From positions 496,001-560,000 of the forward strand of contig QAYY01000013.1 in assembly GCA_003054665.1 (NCBI GenBank): DNA of 64,000 nucleotides. Reading direction: 5' to 3'. The notes beneath the pieces were generated by a model. The model was given only the letters and a program-made list of their open reading frames with translations. It was not told the DNA's origin and did no database searches. Below, in pieces: positions 38,995-45,723 of the stretch. The translations under genes were made by a program, and so were the position numbers. The DNA is from Opitutaceae bacterium EW11. Lineage in GTDB: Bacteria > Verrucomicrobiota > Verrucomicrobiia > Opitutales > Opitutaceae. Within the stretch, counting starts at the first letter, position 1; the number at the start of each line of letters is the position of its first letter.

Positions 38995-39534
38995 ATGCGC
39001 CTGCTCACGGTTTGCGGCAGCTTGCGATTTCGGTCTTCCAACGCCGCCTTGCTCGAGGCTTTTCGCCGGGTGCTGCCGGCGACCGTCGCGACCGAAGCGT
39101 TCGCCGGGCTCGGCGATCTCCCGCATTTCAATCCCGATCTCGACACGGAGCCGTTGCCCGCTCCTGTGGTGCTTTGGCGCCGGGCCGTGGAGCGCGCCGA
39201 TGCGTTGGTCATCTCGACGCCGGAATACGCCCACGCGCTGCCGGGGTCCTTCAAGAACGCGCTCGATTGGCTCGTGAGCGGGACGGAGGCGTTGTCGAAA
39301 CCCGTCGCGATCCTGCACGTTGCCCGCGGTACCACGTGGGCCCTCGACTCGCTCCGCGAGGTGCTGAAGACGATGTCCGCAAGGATCGTCGACGCCGCGT
39401 GCGTGAGCCTTCCGCTCGGCAGCAACCAAACCGACGTCGAAACCATTCTCGCCCGTCCGGAGTTGCGGATGGCGTTGCTTTCCTCCGCGGAGTCGCTCGC
39501 GGAAGCGCTCGGGCAGCCGTTGGGCAAACGTTGA
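38995..39534 (+). CDS. NADPH-dependent FMN reductase family protein
   Basis: 179 residues with a flavodoxin-like fold. The FMN phosphate loop is CGSLRFRSSNAALLEAF near the N-terminus, and the isoalloxazine loop is STPEYAHALPGSFKNALDWL, both hallmarks of ArsH/ChrR/YieF-type reductases. It would reduce quinones, azo dyes or metals such as chromate using NAD(P)H. The ATG at 38995 gives MRLLTVCGSLR. It stands in the plus-strand array without an obvious redox partner. Confidence 0.88.
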   Translation: MRLLTVCGSLRFRSSNAALLEAFRRVLPATVATEAFAGLGDLPHFNPDLDTEPLPAPVVLWRRAVERADALVISTPEYAHALPGSFKNALDWLVSGTEALSKPVAILHVARGTTWALDSLREVLKTMSARIVDAACVSLPLGSNQTDVETILARPELRMALLSSAESLAEALGQPLGKR

Positions 39535-39552
39535 GGGAGGAACGCTCGCACG

Positions 39553-40104
39553 ATGGACCTACGGCTGGTTCTCGATTCCGAAAGAATCTCCGCAACGCGT
39601 CTGGAGCAGGTGTACCAGGCGTTGCACGCGCAGCCCGGTTTTGCCTCGCGGCTGGTGAGTGAGGCGCGACGCGCCGACGACGACCGGATACCCCGGCTGA
39701 CCTGGCTGCTCCTGCGTTTTGCGCGTCGCGGTGGGGCGATCCCAGAGGAGGATCTCCGACGGCTTGTCGACGCCGCGGACGGATTCACCGCGTGGGCGGC
39801 GCGGCACCACGTTTGCCAACTGTTCGAAATCGTCCCGTGCCCGGAGGTCTGCGCCGATACGCTCTTTTCGTTCCTATCCGAGTGCGTCCGGGATCACCGC
39901 GGCATCACGCGGGCTTGGGCGCTCTCGGCCATGGAGCGGTTTCGAGATCGGCCCGACTACGCAGCGGAGGTAACCGAGGCGTTTCGTACCATGCGGATCG
40001 ACGGCAGCAAGGCCGTGAGGGCCAGGTTGCGGCTGTTGAAGGACCGGCAGGAGCGGCGGCGCCGCGCCGCGCAGAAGGCGGCGAAACGCGCGATATCGAT
40101 ATGA
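39553..40104 (+). CDS. HEAT-like helical protein, unknown
   Basis: 183 residues, all-helical, with repeating helix pairs (FASRLVSEARRADDDRIPRLTWLLLRFA; FSFLSECVRDHRGITRAWALSAMERF) that resemble HEAT or ARM repeats. The C-terminus is very basic (RLRLLKDRQERRRRAAQKAAKRA), suggesting nucleic-acid or ribosome contact. No enzyme motif. It begins 18 bases after the FMN reductase stop, so the two are likely co-transcribed. Function unknown. Confidence 0.65.
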   Translation: MDLRLVLDSERISATRLEQVYQALHAQPGFASRLVSEARRADDDRIPRLTWLLLRFARRGGAIPEEDLRRLVDAADGFTAWAARHHVCQLFEIVPCPEVCADTLFSFLSECVRDHRGITRAWALSAMERFRDRPDYAAEVTEAFRTMRIDGSKAVRARLRLLKDRQERRRRAAQKAAKRAISI

Positions 40105-40149
40105 ATAGCGGGTGGGGCCGCTTGGGTTGTCGTCCTTCCGGAAACCCTC

Positions 40150-40530
40150 ATGCCCGTGGTTCAGCGCCTCCTCCTTTTCGTCGCCTGCATCGTCAGCCTC
40201 GTCTGGCTTGGCTGCGGCAATCTCGGAAGCCGGACCCTGCCGTTTCGCGGCCGGATCCTCAAGGTCTCCAACGTGCCCGGAGAACACCACACCCTGCAGG
40301 GCGGGTACACGCCCCTGACGTGTATCGAAGTTCTCCTGACGCAACAAACCGCCACGGGCAGACCGCGGATCGTCCGTGTGATGTTTCTCGATTCGGCGGC
40401 CGCGCCGAGCCGGGGCAGGGCGGGCGACACAGTCAGCTTCAATGTCCGAGGCGCTCTTCCGGCGGACAACACCGTCTGGCCGGAGCAACTGACGGACTAC
40501 CGCGTGCTGTCCGGCGGCGCCGACATCTGA
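40150..40530 (+). CDS. Small lipoprotein, unknown
   Basis: 126 residues. The lipoprotein signal ends LVWLGC (Cys22). The mature part has strands such as LPFRGRILKVSN and PRIVRVMFLDSAA, and the phrase GRAGDTVSFNVRGALP, which fits a small OB- or beta-sandwich domain. No family recognised. Confidence 0.65.
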   Translation: MPVVQRLLLFVACIVSLVWLGCGNLGSRTLPFRGRILKVSNVPGEHHTLQGGYTPLTCIEVLLTQQTATGRPRIVRVMFLDSAAAPSRGRAGDTVSFNVRGALPADNTVWPEQLTDYRVLSGGADI

Positions 40531-40659
40531 GTCGGACGCGGCGTTGTCGGACTGGAGGAACTCGCTCGGCGACTGTTCCGGCTCCGTTCGGCGGGGACTG
40601 AACGGTGTCGGGGCTGACGGGCGATTGCTTTTGCGGGGGCCGACCCTTGGCTGGGTCGC

Positions 40660-41214
40660 ATGCCGAATGTGGAGATTGCGCGGGCTGAAGCGAAGGATCT
40701 GGACGAGATCCTCCGTATTCAGAAACGGGCGTACCTATCGGAGGCGGCGATCTACGGAGCGGAGCGCATTCCGCCGCTCAGCGAGACGATCGAAGCGGTG
40801 AAGTCCGATTGGGAACGCAAAACCGTGCTCAAGGCCACCGTGCTGGGCAGACTGGCGGGCTCCGTGCGTCTGGAGCTCGAAGGCGCTCTCTGCCGCCTCG
40901 GACGTTTCAGCGTCAGACCCGAATTGCAGGGGCGGGGGATCGGTTCGGCGCTGCTCACGGCTTCCGAGCGCGTTTTTCCGGAGGCGCGGCAGATCGAGTT
41001 GTTCACCGGATCGCGCAGCGAGGCCAATCTGCGCTTGTACGCCTCGCACGGCTACGTCCGCGTGCGCGAGGAGCCGCTCCCGGGCGGCGTGAGCATCGTC
41101 TACCTGCGGAAGACGATTCCCGGGATCCCGGCGTGCCCGGCTTTTTCGTCGACAACGCAGCCGGCCGACGAAAACGTCGACGCGTCGAGGAGGTTGCCCC
41201 GTCAAGGACCTTGA
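40660..41214 (+). CDS. GNAT family N-acetyltransferase (1 of 4 in this array)
   Basis: 184 residues. The GNAT fold shows in MPNVEIARAEAKDLDEI at the start, and the acetyl-CoA loop reads RPELQGRGIGSALL (motif Q-x-R-G-x-G). A late strand and helix (NLRLYASHGYVRVREE) complete the domain by about residue 150. The last 30 residues (PACPAFSS onward) are an unusual low-complexity tail and may be dispensable. Substrate unknown. Confidence 0.85.
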   Translation: MPNVEIARAEAKDLDEILRIQKRAYLSEAAIYGAERIPPLSETIEAVKSDWERKTVLKATVLGRLAGSVRLELEGALCRLGRFSVRPELQGRGIGSALLTASERVFPEARQIELFTGSRSEANLRLYASHGYVRVREEPLPGGVSIVYLRKTIPGIPACPAFSSTTQPADENVDASRRLPRQGP

Positions 41215-41255
41215 CCGATTCGGTTCGCGCGGCCGGCCGCCCGACATTTGCGCCC

Positions 41256-41567
41256 ATGACTCACGTAGCTTTCCTGAGAGTTTCGATCGCAGCCGCTCTG
41301 GCGACGCTCGCGTTTGCGGGCTGCCAAGGCGTTAAGGTTTCACAGAAGACCGGTTCAGATGTGTCGCAGAACGACGGGAAATCCTCGTACGTCACCTATG
41401 TGACACCCGAGGAGTACCAGCGCATGACGCCCGCGGAGCGCGAGCGCACCCATGCGACTGTCGGCGTCGAGGCCTCCGCCCGCCTCTGGGGCAAAGAGCC
41501 CAGCGAGGCCGTTTCCTCCTCGGATCTGGACAAGGCGATGTCCAACGCCGGGTCCTCGAAAAAATAG
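41256..41567 (+). CDS. Small lipoprotein, unknown
   Basis: 103 residues, ATG at 41256, lipoprotein signal ending LAFAGC (Cys23). The mature part is polar, with the phrase YVTYVTPEEYQRMTPAERERT and a Ser/Lys-rich end. There is no recognisable domain. It ends 24 bases before the next acetyltransferase gene. Confidence 0.65.
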   Translation: MTHVAFLRVSIAAALATLAFAGCQGVKVSQKTGSDVSQNDGKSSYVTYVTPEEYQRMTPAERERTHATVGVEASARLWGKEPSEAVSSSDLDKAMSNAGSSKK

Positions 41568-41591
41568 GCGCGGAGTGCGCCGTCGTCTTCG

Positions 41592-42005
41592 ATGCCCCTC
41601 GACTACAGCTCCAGTCGACCGATCACGCCGGAGCAATTCATCGACGTGCTTCGGCGCTCCACGTTGAGCGAGCGCCGCCCGGTCGACGACCGCCGTTGCA
41701 TCGAGGCGATGCTGAAGCACGCGAATCTCCTCTGCACCGCGTGGGACGGGGAACTGCTCGTCGGCGCGGCGAGGTCGGTGACGGATTTCGAATACTGCTG
41801 CTACCTGTCCGACCTGGCGGTGGACGCAGCGTATCAGAAACGTGGAGTCGGCCGTGCCTTGATCGAGGCGACCCGCTCGCGCCTCGGACCGAAAGCCAAG
41901 ATCATCCTCCTGGCCGCACCGAAAGCGGAAGGCTATTACCCGAAAGTCGGCTTCGACGCGCACCGGTCGGCGTGGATTCTTCCCGCGGACCGGAAACTGC
42001 GTTGA
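41592..42005 (+). CDS. GNAT family N-acetyltransferase (2 of 4)
   Basis: 137 residues. GNAT core: DYSSSRPITPEQFIDVLRRS at the start, central strands LVGAARSVTDFEYCCYLSDLAVDAAYQKRGVGRALIEATR with the acetyl-CoA loop Q-K-R-G-V-G, then ILLAAPKAEGYYPKVGF, where the Tyr is the usual general acid position. This is the compact single-domain type that often acetylates small amines or protein N-termini. Substrate unknown. Confidence 0.88.
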   Translation: MPLDYSSSRPITPEQFIDVLRRSTLSERRPVDDRRCIEAMLKHANLLCTAWDGELLVGAARSVTDFEYCCYLSDLAVDAAYQKRGVGRALIEATRSRLGPKAKIILLAAPKAEGYYPKVGFDAHRSAWILPADRKLR

Positions 42006-42042
42006 TCCGCGTCTCGCACGATTCCAGCGTCCGGGTCGCATC

Positions 42043-42597
42043 ATGGAACCGGTGTTTTTCAGAAACCGCGCCGAGTGGCGCGCCTGGCTCGAACAGCACC
42101 ACGCCTCGGAAGGCGAGCTGCTGTTCGGTTTCCACAAACGGCAAACGGGCAAACCGAGTCTGACCTGGCCCGAATCGGTCGAGGAGGCGCTGTGTTTCGG
42201 CTGGATTGACGGGATCCGCCGCTCCCTCGGTCCGGAGAGCTACACGATCCGTTTCACCCCGCGCCGAAAGGGCAGCACCTGGAGCGCGCTGAATCTGCGG
42301 ACCGTCGAGTCGTTGATCCAGCGCGGTCTGATGACGCCGGCCGGTCTGACGAAATATCGGGAGCGCGATCCGAGTAAAACCGGCCGCTATTCGTTCGAGC
42401 GGGATGCGGCGGCGTTCACGCCCGCGATGCTGAAACGGTTCAAGGCGGAAAAGTCCGCGTGGGAGTTTTTCCAGAAGCAGGCGCCTTCGTACCGAAAGCT
42501 GGCGACTTGGTGGGTGGTGAGCGCGAAGCGCGAGGAAACCCGCGTCAAGCGGCTTGCGGTTTTGATCCAGCGTTCGAAGCTGGAGAAACGAATCTGA
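42043..42597 (+). CDS. YdeI/OmdA family protein
   Basis: 184 residues. The N-terminal part (FFRNRAEWRAWLEQHHASEGELLFGFHKRQTGKPSLTW, then EALCFGWIDGIRRSL) is the YdeI signature, and the C-terminal KSAWEFFQKQAPSYRKLATWWVVSAKREETRVKRL is the OmdA helical tail. These proteins are implicated in protection against cationic peptides or bacteriocins and in outer-membrane changes. The gene starts 38 bases after the previous GNAT and stands in the plus-strand array. Confidence 0.85.
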   Translation: MEPVFFRNRAEWRAWLEQHHASEGELLFGFHKRQTGKPSLTWPESVEEALCFGWIDGIRRSLGPESYTIRFTPRRKGSTWSALNLRTVESLIQRGLMTPAGLTKYRERDPSKTGRYSFERDAAAFTPAMLKRFKAEKSAWEFFQKQAPSYRKLATWWVVSAKREETRVKRLAVLIQRSKLEKRI

Positions 42598-42621
42598 GCC
42601 AGCACGCTCGCACCACTTATC

Positions 42622-43092
42622 ATGGCGACACTCCCCATCGGACCACACCGCATCGAAGCGATGCTCCAGTACCTCCTGGATATCGCGAAACAGATGCTCG
42701 AAAAGAACGGCGCTTTTTTCCCGTTCGGCGCGATTATCGACTCCAGCGGCAACCGCATTCCAGTGACCGCGCAGCTCGACAAGCCCGACCCGAAAACGCA
42801 CGAGGCCTTTTCGGTGATCGCGCATTCGATGCGGGCTCAGTACGCCAAAGGCGAGATCGTCGCCGGGGCGATCGTGGCCCAGGCCTCGATCCCGCCGGAA
42901 CTCAAGCCCACGTATCCCGACGGCGTGCGGATCGTGGTCGAGTCGGCGAGTATCTCGCGGCTTATTTTCCTCCCGATCCAGCGCGTCAGCTCGGACAAAG
43001 AGGCGGTGGTTCCCGGCCCGCAGGAGTTTCGCTACGGCGAGCTGCTCGGTGTCGACGTGCATCCGACGCTCTTCGCCGCCGGGCCCAGCTGA
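42622..43092 (+). CDS. Conserved-looking hypothetical protein
   Basis: 156 residues, cytoplasmic, mixed alpha/beta: an N-terminal helix (RIEAMLQYLLDIAKQMLEKNGAFFPFGAIID), then strands (AGAIVAQASIP, GVRIVVESAS, SRLIFLPIQRV) and a C-terminal GELLGVDVHPTLFA. The spacing suggests a compact domain with a role in binding rather than catalysis. I do not recognise a named family. It lies 25 bases after the YdeI-like gene. Confidence 0.65.
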   Translation: MATLPIGPHRIEAMLQYLLDIAKQMLEKNGAFFPFGAIIDSSGNRIPVTAQLDKPDPKTHEAFSVIAHSMRAQYAKGEIVAGAIVAQASIPPELKPTYPDGVRIVVESASISRLIFLPIQRVSSDKEAVVPGPQEFRYGELLGVDVHPTLFAAGPS

Positions 43093-43123
43093 TCCCTCCC
43101 GGAGCACGCCGGCGGCTCTCCCG

Positions 43124-43513
43124 ATGCGCGAATCGAGTTTCGGCAAAGCGCGGCCGGTCCATCCCTACGCCTGGCTCTGGGAGCCGCTTGAGGACGATCC
43201 GACGTTTGTCTTGCGGCCGATGTTCGGCAGCAGGGCGGCGTACCTTGGCGGGAAACTCATGCTCGCCTTCATGGCGAGAAACGAGCCCTGGCGCGGCGTG
43301 CTCGTTTGCACCGGCCACGAGCATCACGCGTCGCTGATGGCCGAGTTTCCGGCGCTGTCGAAACACCCGGTGCTCCCCAAGTGGCTCTACTTGCCGGAGG
43401 CCGACGACGCGTTCGAACGCACGGCGGCGAAACTGGTGGTGCTCGCCCGTCGACGCGATCCGCGCCTGGGCGTCGTCGGCAGCCGCGAGAAAAAGAAGCG
43501 GCGCAAGCGCTGA
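43124..43513 (+). CDS. TfoX N-terminal-like small protein
   Basis: 129 residues from ATG 43124. The phrase LRPMFGSRAAYLGGKLMLAF matches the 'P-M-F-G ... Y-x-x-G-x-x-F/M-A' core of TfoX-N/YjbR-like domains. The C-terminus is a Lys/Arg cluster (REKKKRRKR), consistent with nucleic-acid binding or just a tail. The next gene starts 11 bases later. The assignment is by the short core motif only. Confidence 0.6.
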   Translation: MRESSFGKARPVHPYAWLWEPLEDDPTFVLRPMFGSRAAYLGGKLMLAFMARNEPWRGVLVCTGHEHHASLMAEFPALSKHPVLPKWLYLPEADDAFERTAAKLVVLARRRDPRLGVVGSREKKKRRKR

Positions 43514-43523
43514 AACCGTTTCC

Positions 43524-43955
43524 ATGCTCCACATCCGTCCCTTCGAAAGCCGCGATACCGAGGCTGTAATTGAACTCTGGAGACGCTGCGACCTGCTGCG
43601 CCCGCAAAACGATCCGCTCAAGGACATCTCCCGAAAGGGAAAAGTCCGCGGCGACCTCTTCCTCGTCGGCGAAAACGACGGGAAGATCCTCGCGAGCGTG
43701 ATGGTCGGCTACGAGGGGCACCGGGGATGGATCAACTACCTCGCGGTATCGCCCGATCACCAGCGGCGCGGCTACGGGCGGCAGATGATGGACGAAGCCG
43801 AGCGCCGGCTGCGTTCCGAAGGGTGCCCGAAGATCAACCTCCAGGTGCGCACCTCAAACCTCGCGGTCCTGGCCTTCTACAAGGCGATCGGTTACCTCCA
43901 GGACGACGTCGTCAGCCTGGGCAAACGACTCGAACACGACCGACCCGCGAGGTAA
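43524..43955 (+). CDS. ypeA: YpeA-like GNAT N-acetyltransferase (3 of 4)
   Basis: 143 residues. It follows E. coli YpeA closely along its length: WRRCDLLRPQNDP, a central GYEGHRGWINYLAVSP, the acetyl-CoA loop HQRRGYGRQMM, EGCPKINLQVR, and the terminal VVSLGKRL. YpeA acts as a lysine acetyltransferase in E. coli when overproduced. That is notable because a class III-type sirtuin is encoded 5 kb upstream on the same strand. Confidence 0.9.
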   Translation: MLHIRPFESRDTEAVIELWRRCDLLRPQNDPLKDISRKGKVRGDLFLVGENDGKILASVMVGYEGHRGWINYLAVSPDHQRRGYGRQMMDEAERRLRSEGCPKINLQVRTSNLAVLAFYKAIGYLQDDVVSLGKRLEHDRPAR

Positions 43956-44026
43956 ACGTCGCTGCGGTTGACGTCCGGCCCGCCGAAGTCGCGCCGATAT
44001 ACGCCGAGCGGAGCACGCAGAGGAAC

Positions 44027-44048
44027 AGGCCGGCCCGCCGGCCGGCCT
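44027..44048. repeat. Perfect 8-base-stem palindrome
   Basis: AGGCCGGC (44027-44034) and GCCGGCCT (44041-44048) flank CCGCCG in the gap after ypeA. No T-run follows, so it may be a REP-like element or a weak terminator. Confidence 0.45.
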
Positions 44049-44070
44049 CCGAGATTGCGCTCGGAACCGG

Positions 44071-44397
44071 ATGGGGGAGCATGGTGGCACGAAAAAGGCC
44101 CGGGAACTCGTCCGTCGGTTCAAAGAGGAACTCACCGTTTACCGGCGGGTGCTGACCGATCCGCGGACGCCGCGTCTCGCCAAATGGCTCCTGGGCCTCG
44201 CGATCGCGTACCTGCTCACGCCGGTGGATATCGTTCCCGACTTCATCCCGATTTTGGGGCAGCTGGACGACGCCCTGCTGGTCCCGCTGCTGGTGTATTT
44301 GGCGTTGAGGCTGATCCCGAAAGAAATCGTCGCCGAGCATCGCCGGTCTGTTCAGGCTGGCGGCCATAGTTCGAGCAAAACGACCAAAAGCGGGTGA
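44071..44397 (+). CDS. DUF1232 (YkvA-like) membrane protein
   Basis: 108 residues. The family hallmark is the short hydrophobic block containing KWLLGLAIAYLLTPVDIVPD followed by FIPILGQLDDA, exactly the DUF1232 'Y-x-x-x-P-x-D-x-I-P-D' signature, with helices on either side. Such proteins are membrane-associated and of unknown function. It is four bases ahead of the next gene, so likely co-translated. Confidence 0.88.
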   Translation: MGEHGGTKKARELVRRFKEELTVYRRVLTDPRTPRLAKWLLGLAIAYLLTPVDIVPDFIPILGQLDDALLVPLLVYLALRLIPKEIVAEHRRSVQAGGHSSSKTTKSG

Positions 44398-44401
44398 TCT
44401 C

Positions 44402-44887
44402 ATGACGATTCGAAGCGCCACCGTCGAAGATGCCGCGCGCATCTGCGCCATCTACAATCCGTACGTCCAGGGGACGACGGTCACCTTCGAGGAGGAGCCG
44501 GTGGCGGAAGCCGAAATGCGACGGCGTATCCAGGATGTCACGATTTACCTGCCCTGGCTCGTTCTGGAGGACGAGGGCGAGATTGTGGGTTACGCCTATG
44601 CCACGAAATGGCGGGCGCGCAGCGCGTATCGGTTTTCCGTCGAAAGCACGGTGTACCTCGAACAGGGGCGGACGGGCGCCGGACTGGGAACGCGTTTGTA
44701 CGGCGAACTCGTCGCCGAGCTTCGCCGCCGCGGATTGCGCACCGTGATCGGAGGGGTTGCGCAACCGAACCCGGCCAGCGTGCGGCTTCACGAAAAGCTC
44801 GGATTCAGGAAGGTAGCGCTGTTCGAAAAGGTCGGCTACAAGTTCGGCCAGTGGCTCGACGTCGGGTATTGGCAGCTGCATCTGTGA
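44402..44887 (+). CDS. Phosphinothricin-acetyltransferase-like GNAT (4 of 4)
   Basis: 161 residues. It matches the Pat/Bar/ArsN1 branch: IYNPYVQGTTVTFEEEPV near the start, YAYATKWRARSAYRFSVESTVYL, the acetyl-CoA loop RTGAGLG, GGVAQPNPASVRLHEKLGF, and a tail with GQWLDVGYWQL. Members acetylate phosphinothricin, arsinothricin, methionine sulfoximine or similar amino acids. The exact substrate is unknown. Confidence 0.88.
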   Translation: MTIRSATVEDAARICAIYNPYVQGTTVTFEEEPVAEAEMRRRIQDVTIYLPWLVLEDEGEIVGYAYATKWRARSAYRFSVESTVYLEQGRTGAGLGTRLYGELVAELRRRGLRTVIGGVAQPNPASVRLHEKLGFRKVALFEKVGYKFGQWLDVGYWQLHL

Positions 44888-45041
44888 CCAGCGGCGCCGA
44901 ACGCGACCGGAGCACCGCCGAATATCGAAAGCGATCACAGCTCCCGCGGAGAACGGTTTCACGAGGGAGCGCCGCGCAACGACTGTAAACCACCGACGCG
45001 CTGCCCTTGCCGGAGGCCGGCAGGAAGCGGACTCTTTCCCC

Positions 45042-45485
45042 ATGAGTGCTTCGACACTGCCGGACATTGCGGAAACAAAACTCCTGAGCGGCTACAACTG
45101 CGCCCAGGCCGTTCTCTACGCGAGCTGCGACAGGCTCGGCTTCGACAAGGACACCGCTCAACGCATCGCTTGCGGCTTTGGCGCCGGCATGGCGCGCCAG
45201 GAGGAAGTCTGCGGCGCCGTGACGGGCGGTATCATGGCCATCGGCCTGAAGCACGGGCGGGGCGAAGGAGAGGACAAATCCCGCACCGAAGAAGCCTACA
45301 CGAGAATCCAGCAACTCATGCAGCGCTTCAGGGACCGCCATGGCAGTGTGATCTGTCGCGAACTGATCGGCTGCAATCTGCTGACGCCCGCCGGACAGGA
45401 GTTTTTCAAGTCGCACGACCTCCTGCACCGCACCTGCGCACCCTGCGTCCGCACCGCCGCTGAGATCGTGGATACACTGATCTAG
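45042..45485 (+). CDS. C_GCAxxG_C_C family putative redox protein
   Basis: 147 residues. Conserved cysteine pattern: GYNCAQAVL, CGFGAGMARQEEVCGAVTGGIMAIG, CRELIGCNL and CAPCVRTAAEIV, which is the C_GCAxxG_C_C family signature. The family is thought to bind a metal or redox cofactor; electron transfer is suspected but unproven. ATG 45042. A short palindrome (TGCCGG/CCGGCA around AGG) lies in the gap before it. Confidence 0.88.
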   Translation: MSASTLPDIAETKLLSGYNCAQAVLYASCDRLGFDKDTAQRIACGFGAGMARQEEVCGAVTGGIMAIGLKHGRGEGEDKSRTEEAYTRIQQLMQRFRDRHGSVICRELIGCNLLTPAGQEFFKSHDLLHRTCAPCVRTAAEIVDTLI

Positions 45486-45723
45486 CGCCGCCGCAATGGC
45501 CCAGACGAACGCGGAGAGTATGCCGTACTGCGGCCTCCGATACAGCTGTCGTACACAGCATCTCGTTTCGATCCAGTGAGCCGGTGCTTTGACTTCTCAG
45601 GCTGGAAACGCTCACTTCCGCCTGGCGCTCTGTCGTTGTCGACCCCTCGCAATGTCCGACTCCCAACTGCCTTCAACCCCGTCAAGAACACCCTCCTCGC
45701 CCGGCGTTGGCAGCGGTTGGCTC

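Noticed and set aside
33897-45485. Chromosomal integron-like cassette array (small same-strand genes, several acetyltransferases)
   Set aside because: Many gaps are under 40 bases, too short for attC sites, and no integrase or GTTRRRY/RYYYAAC pairs were seen. Several genes overlap, which cassettes do not.
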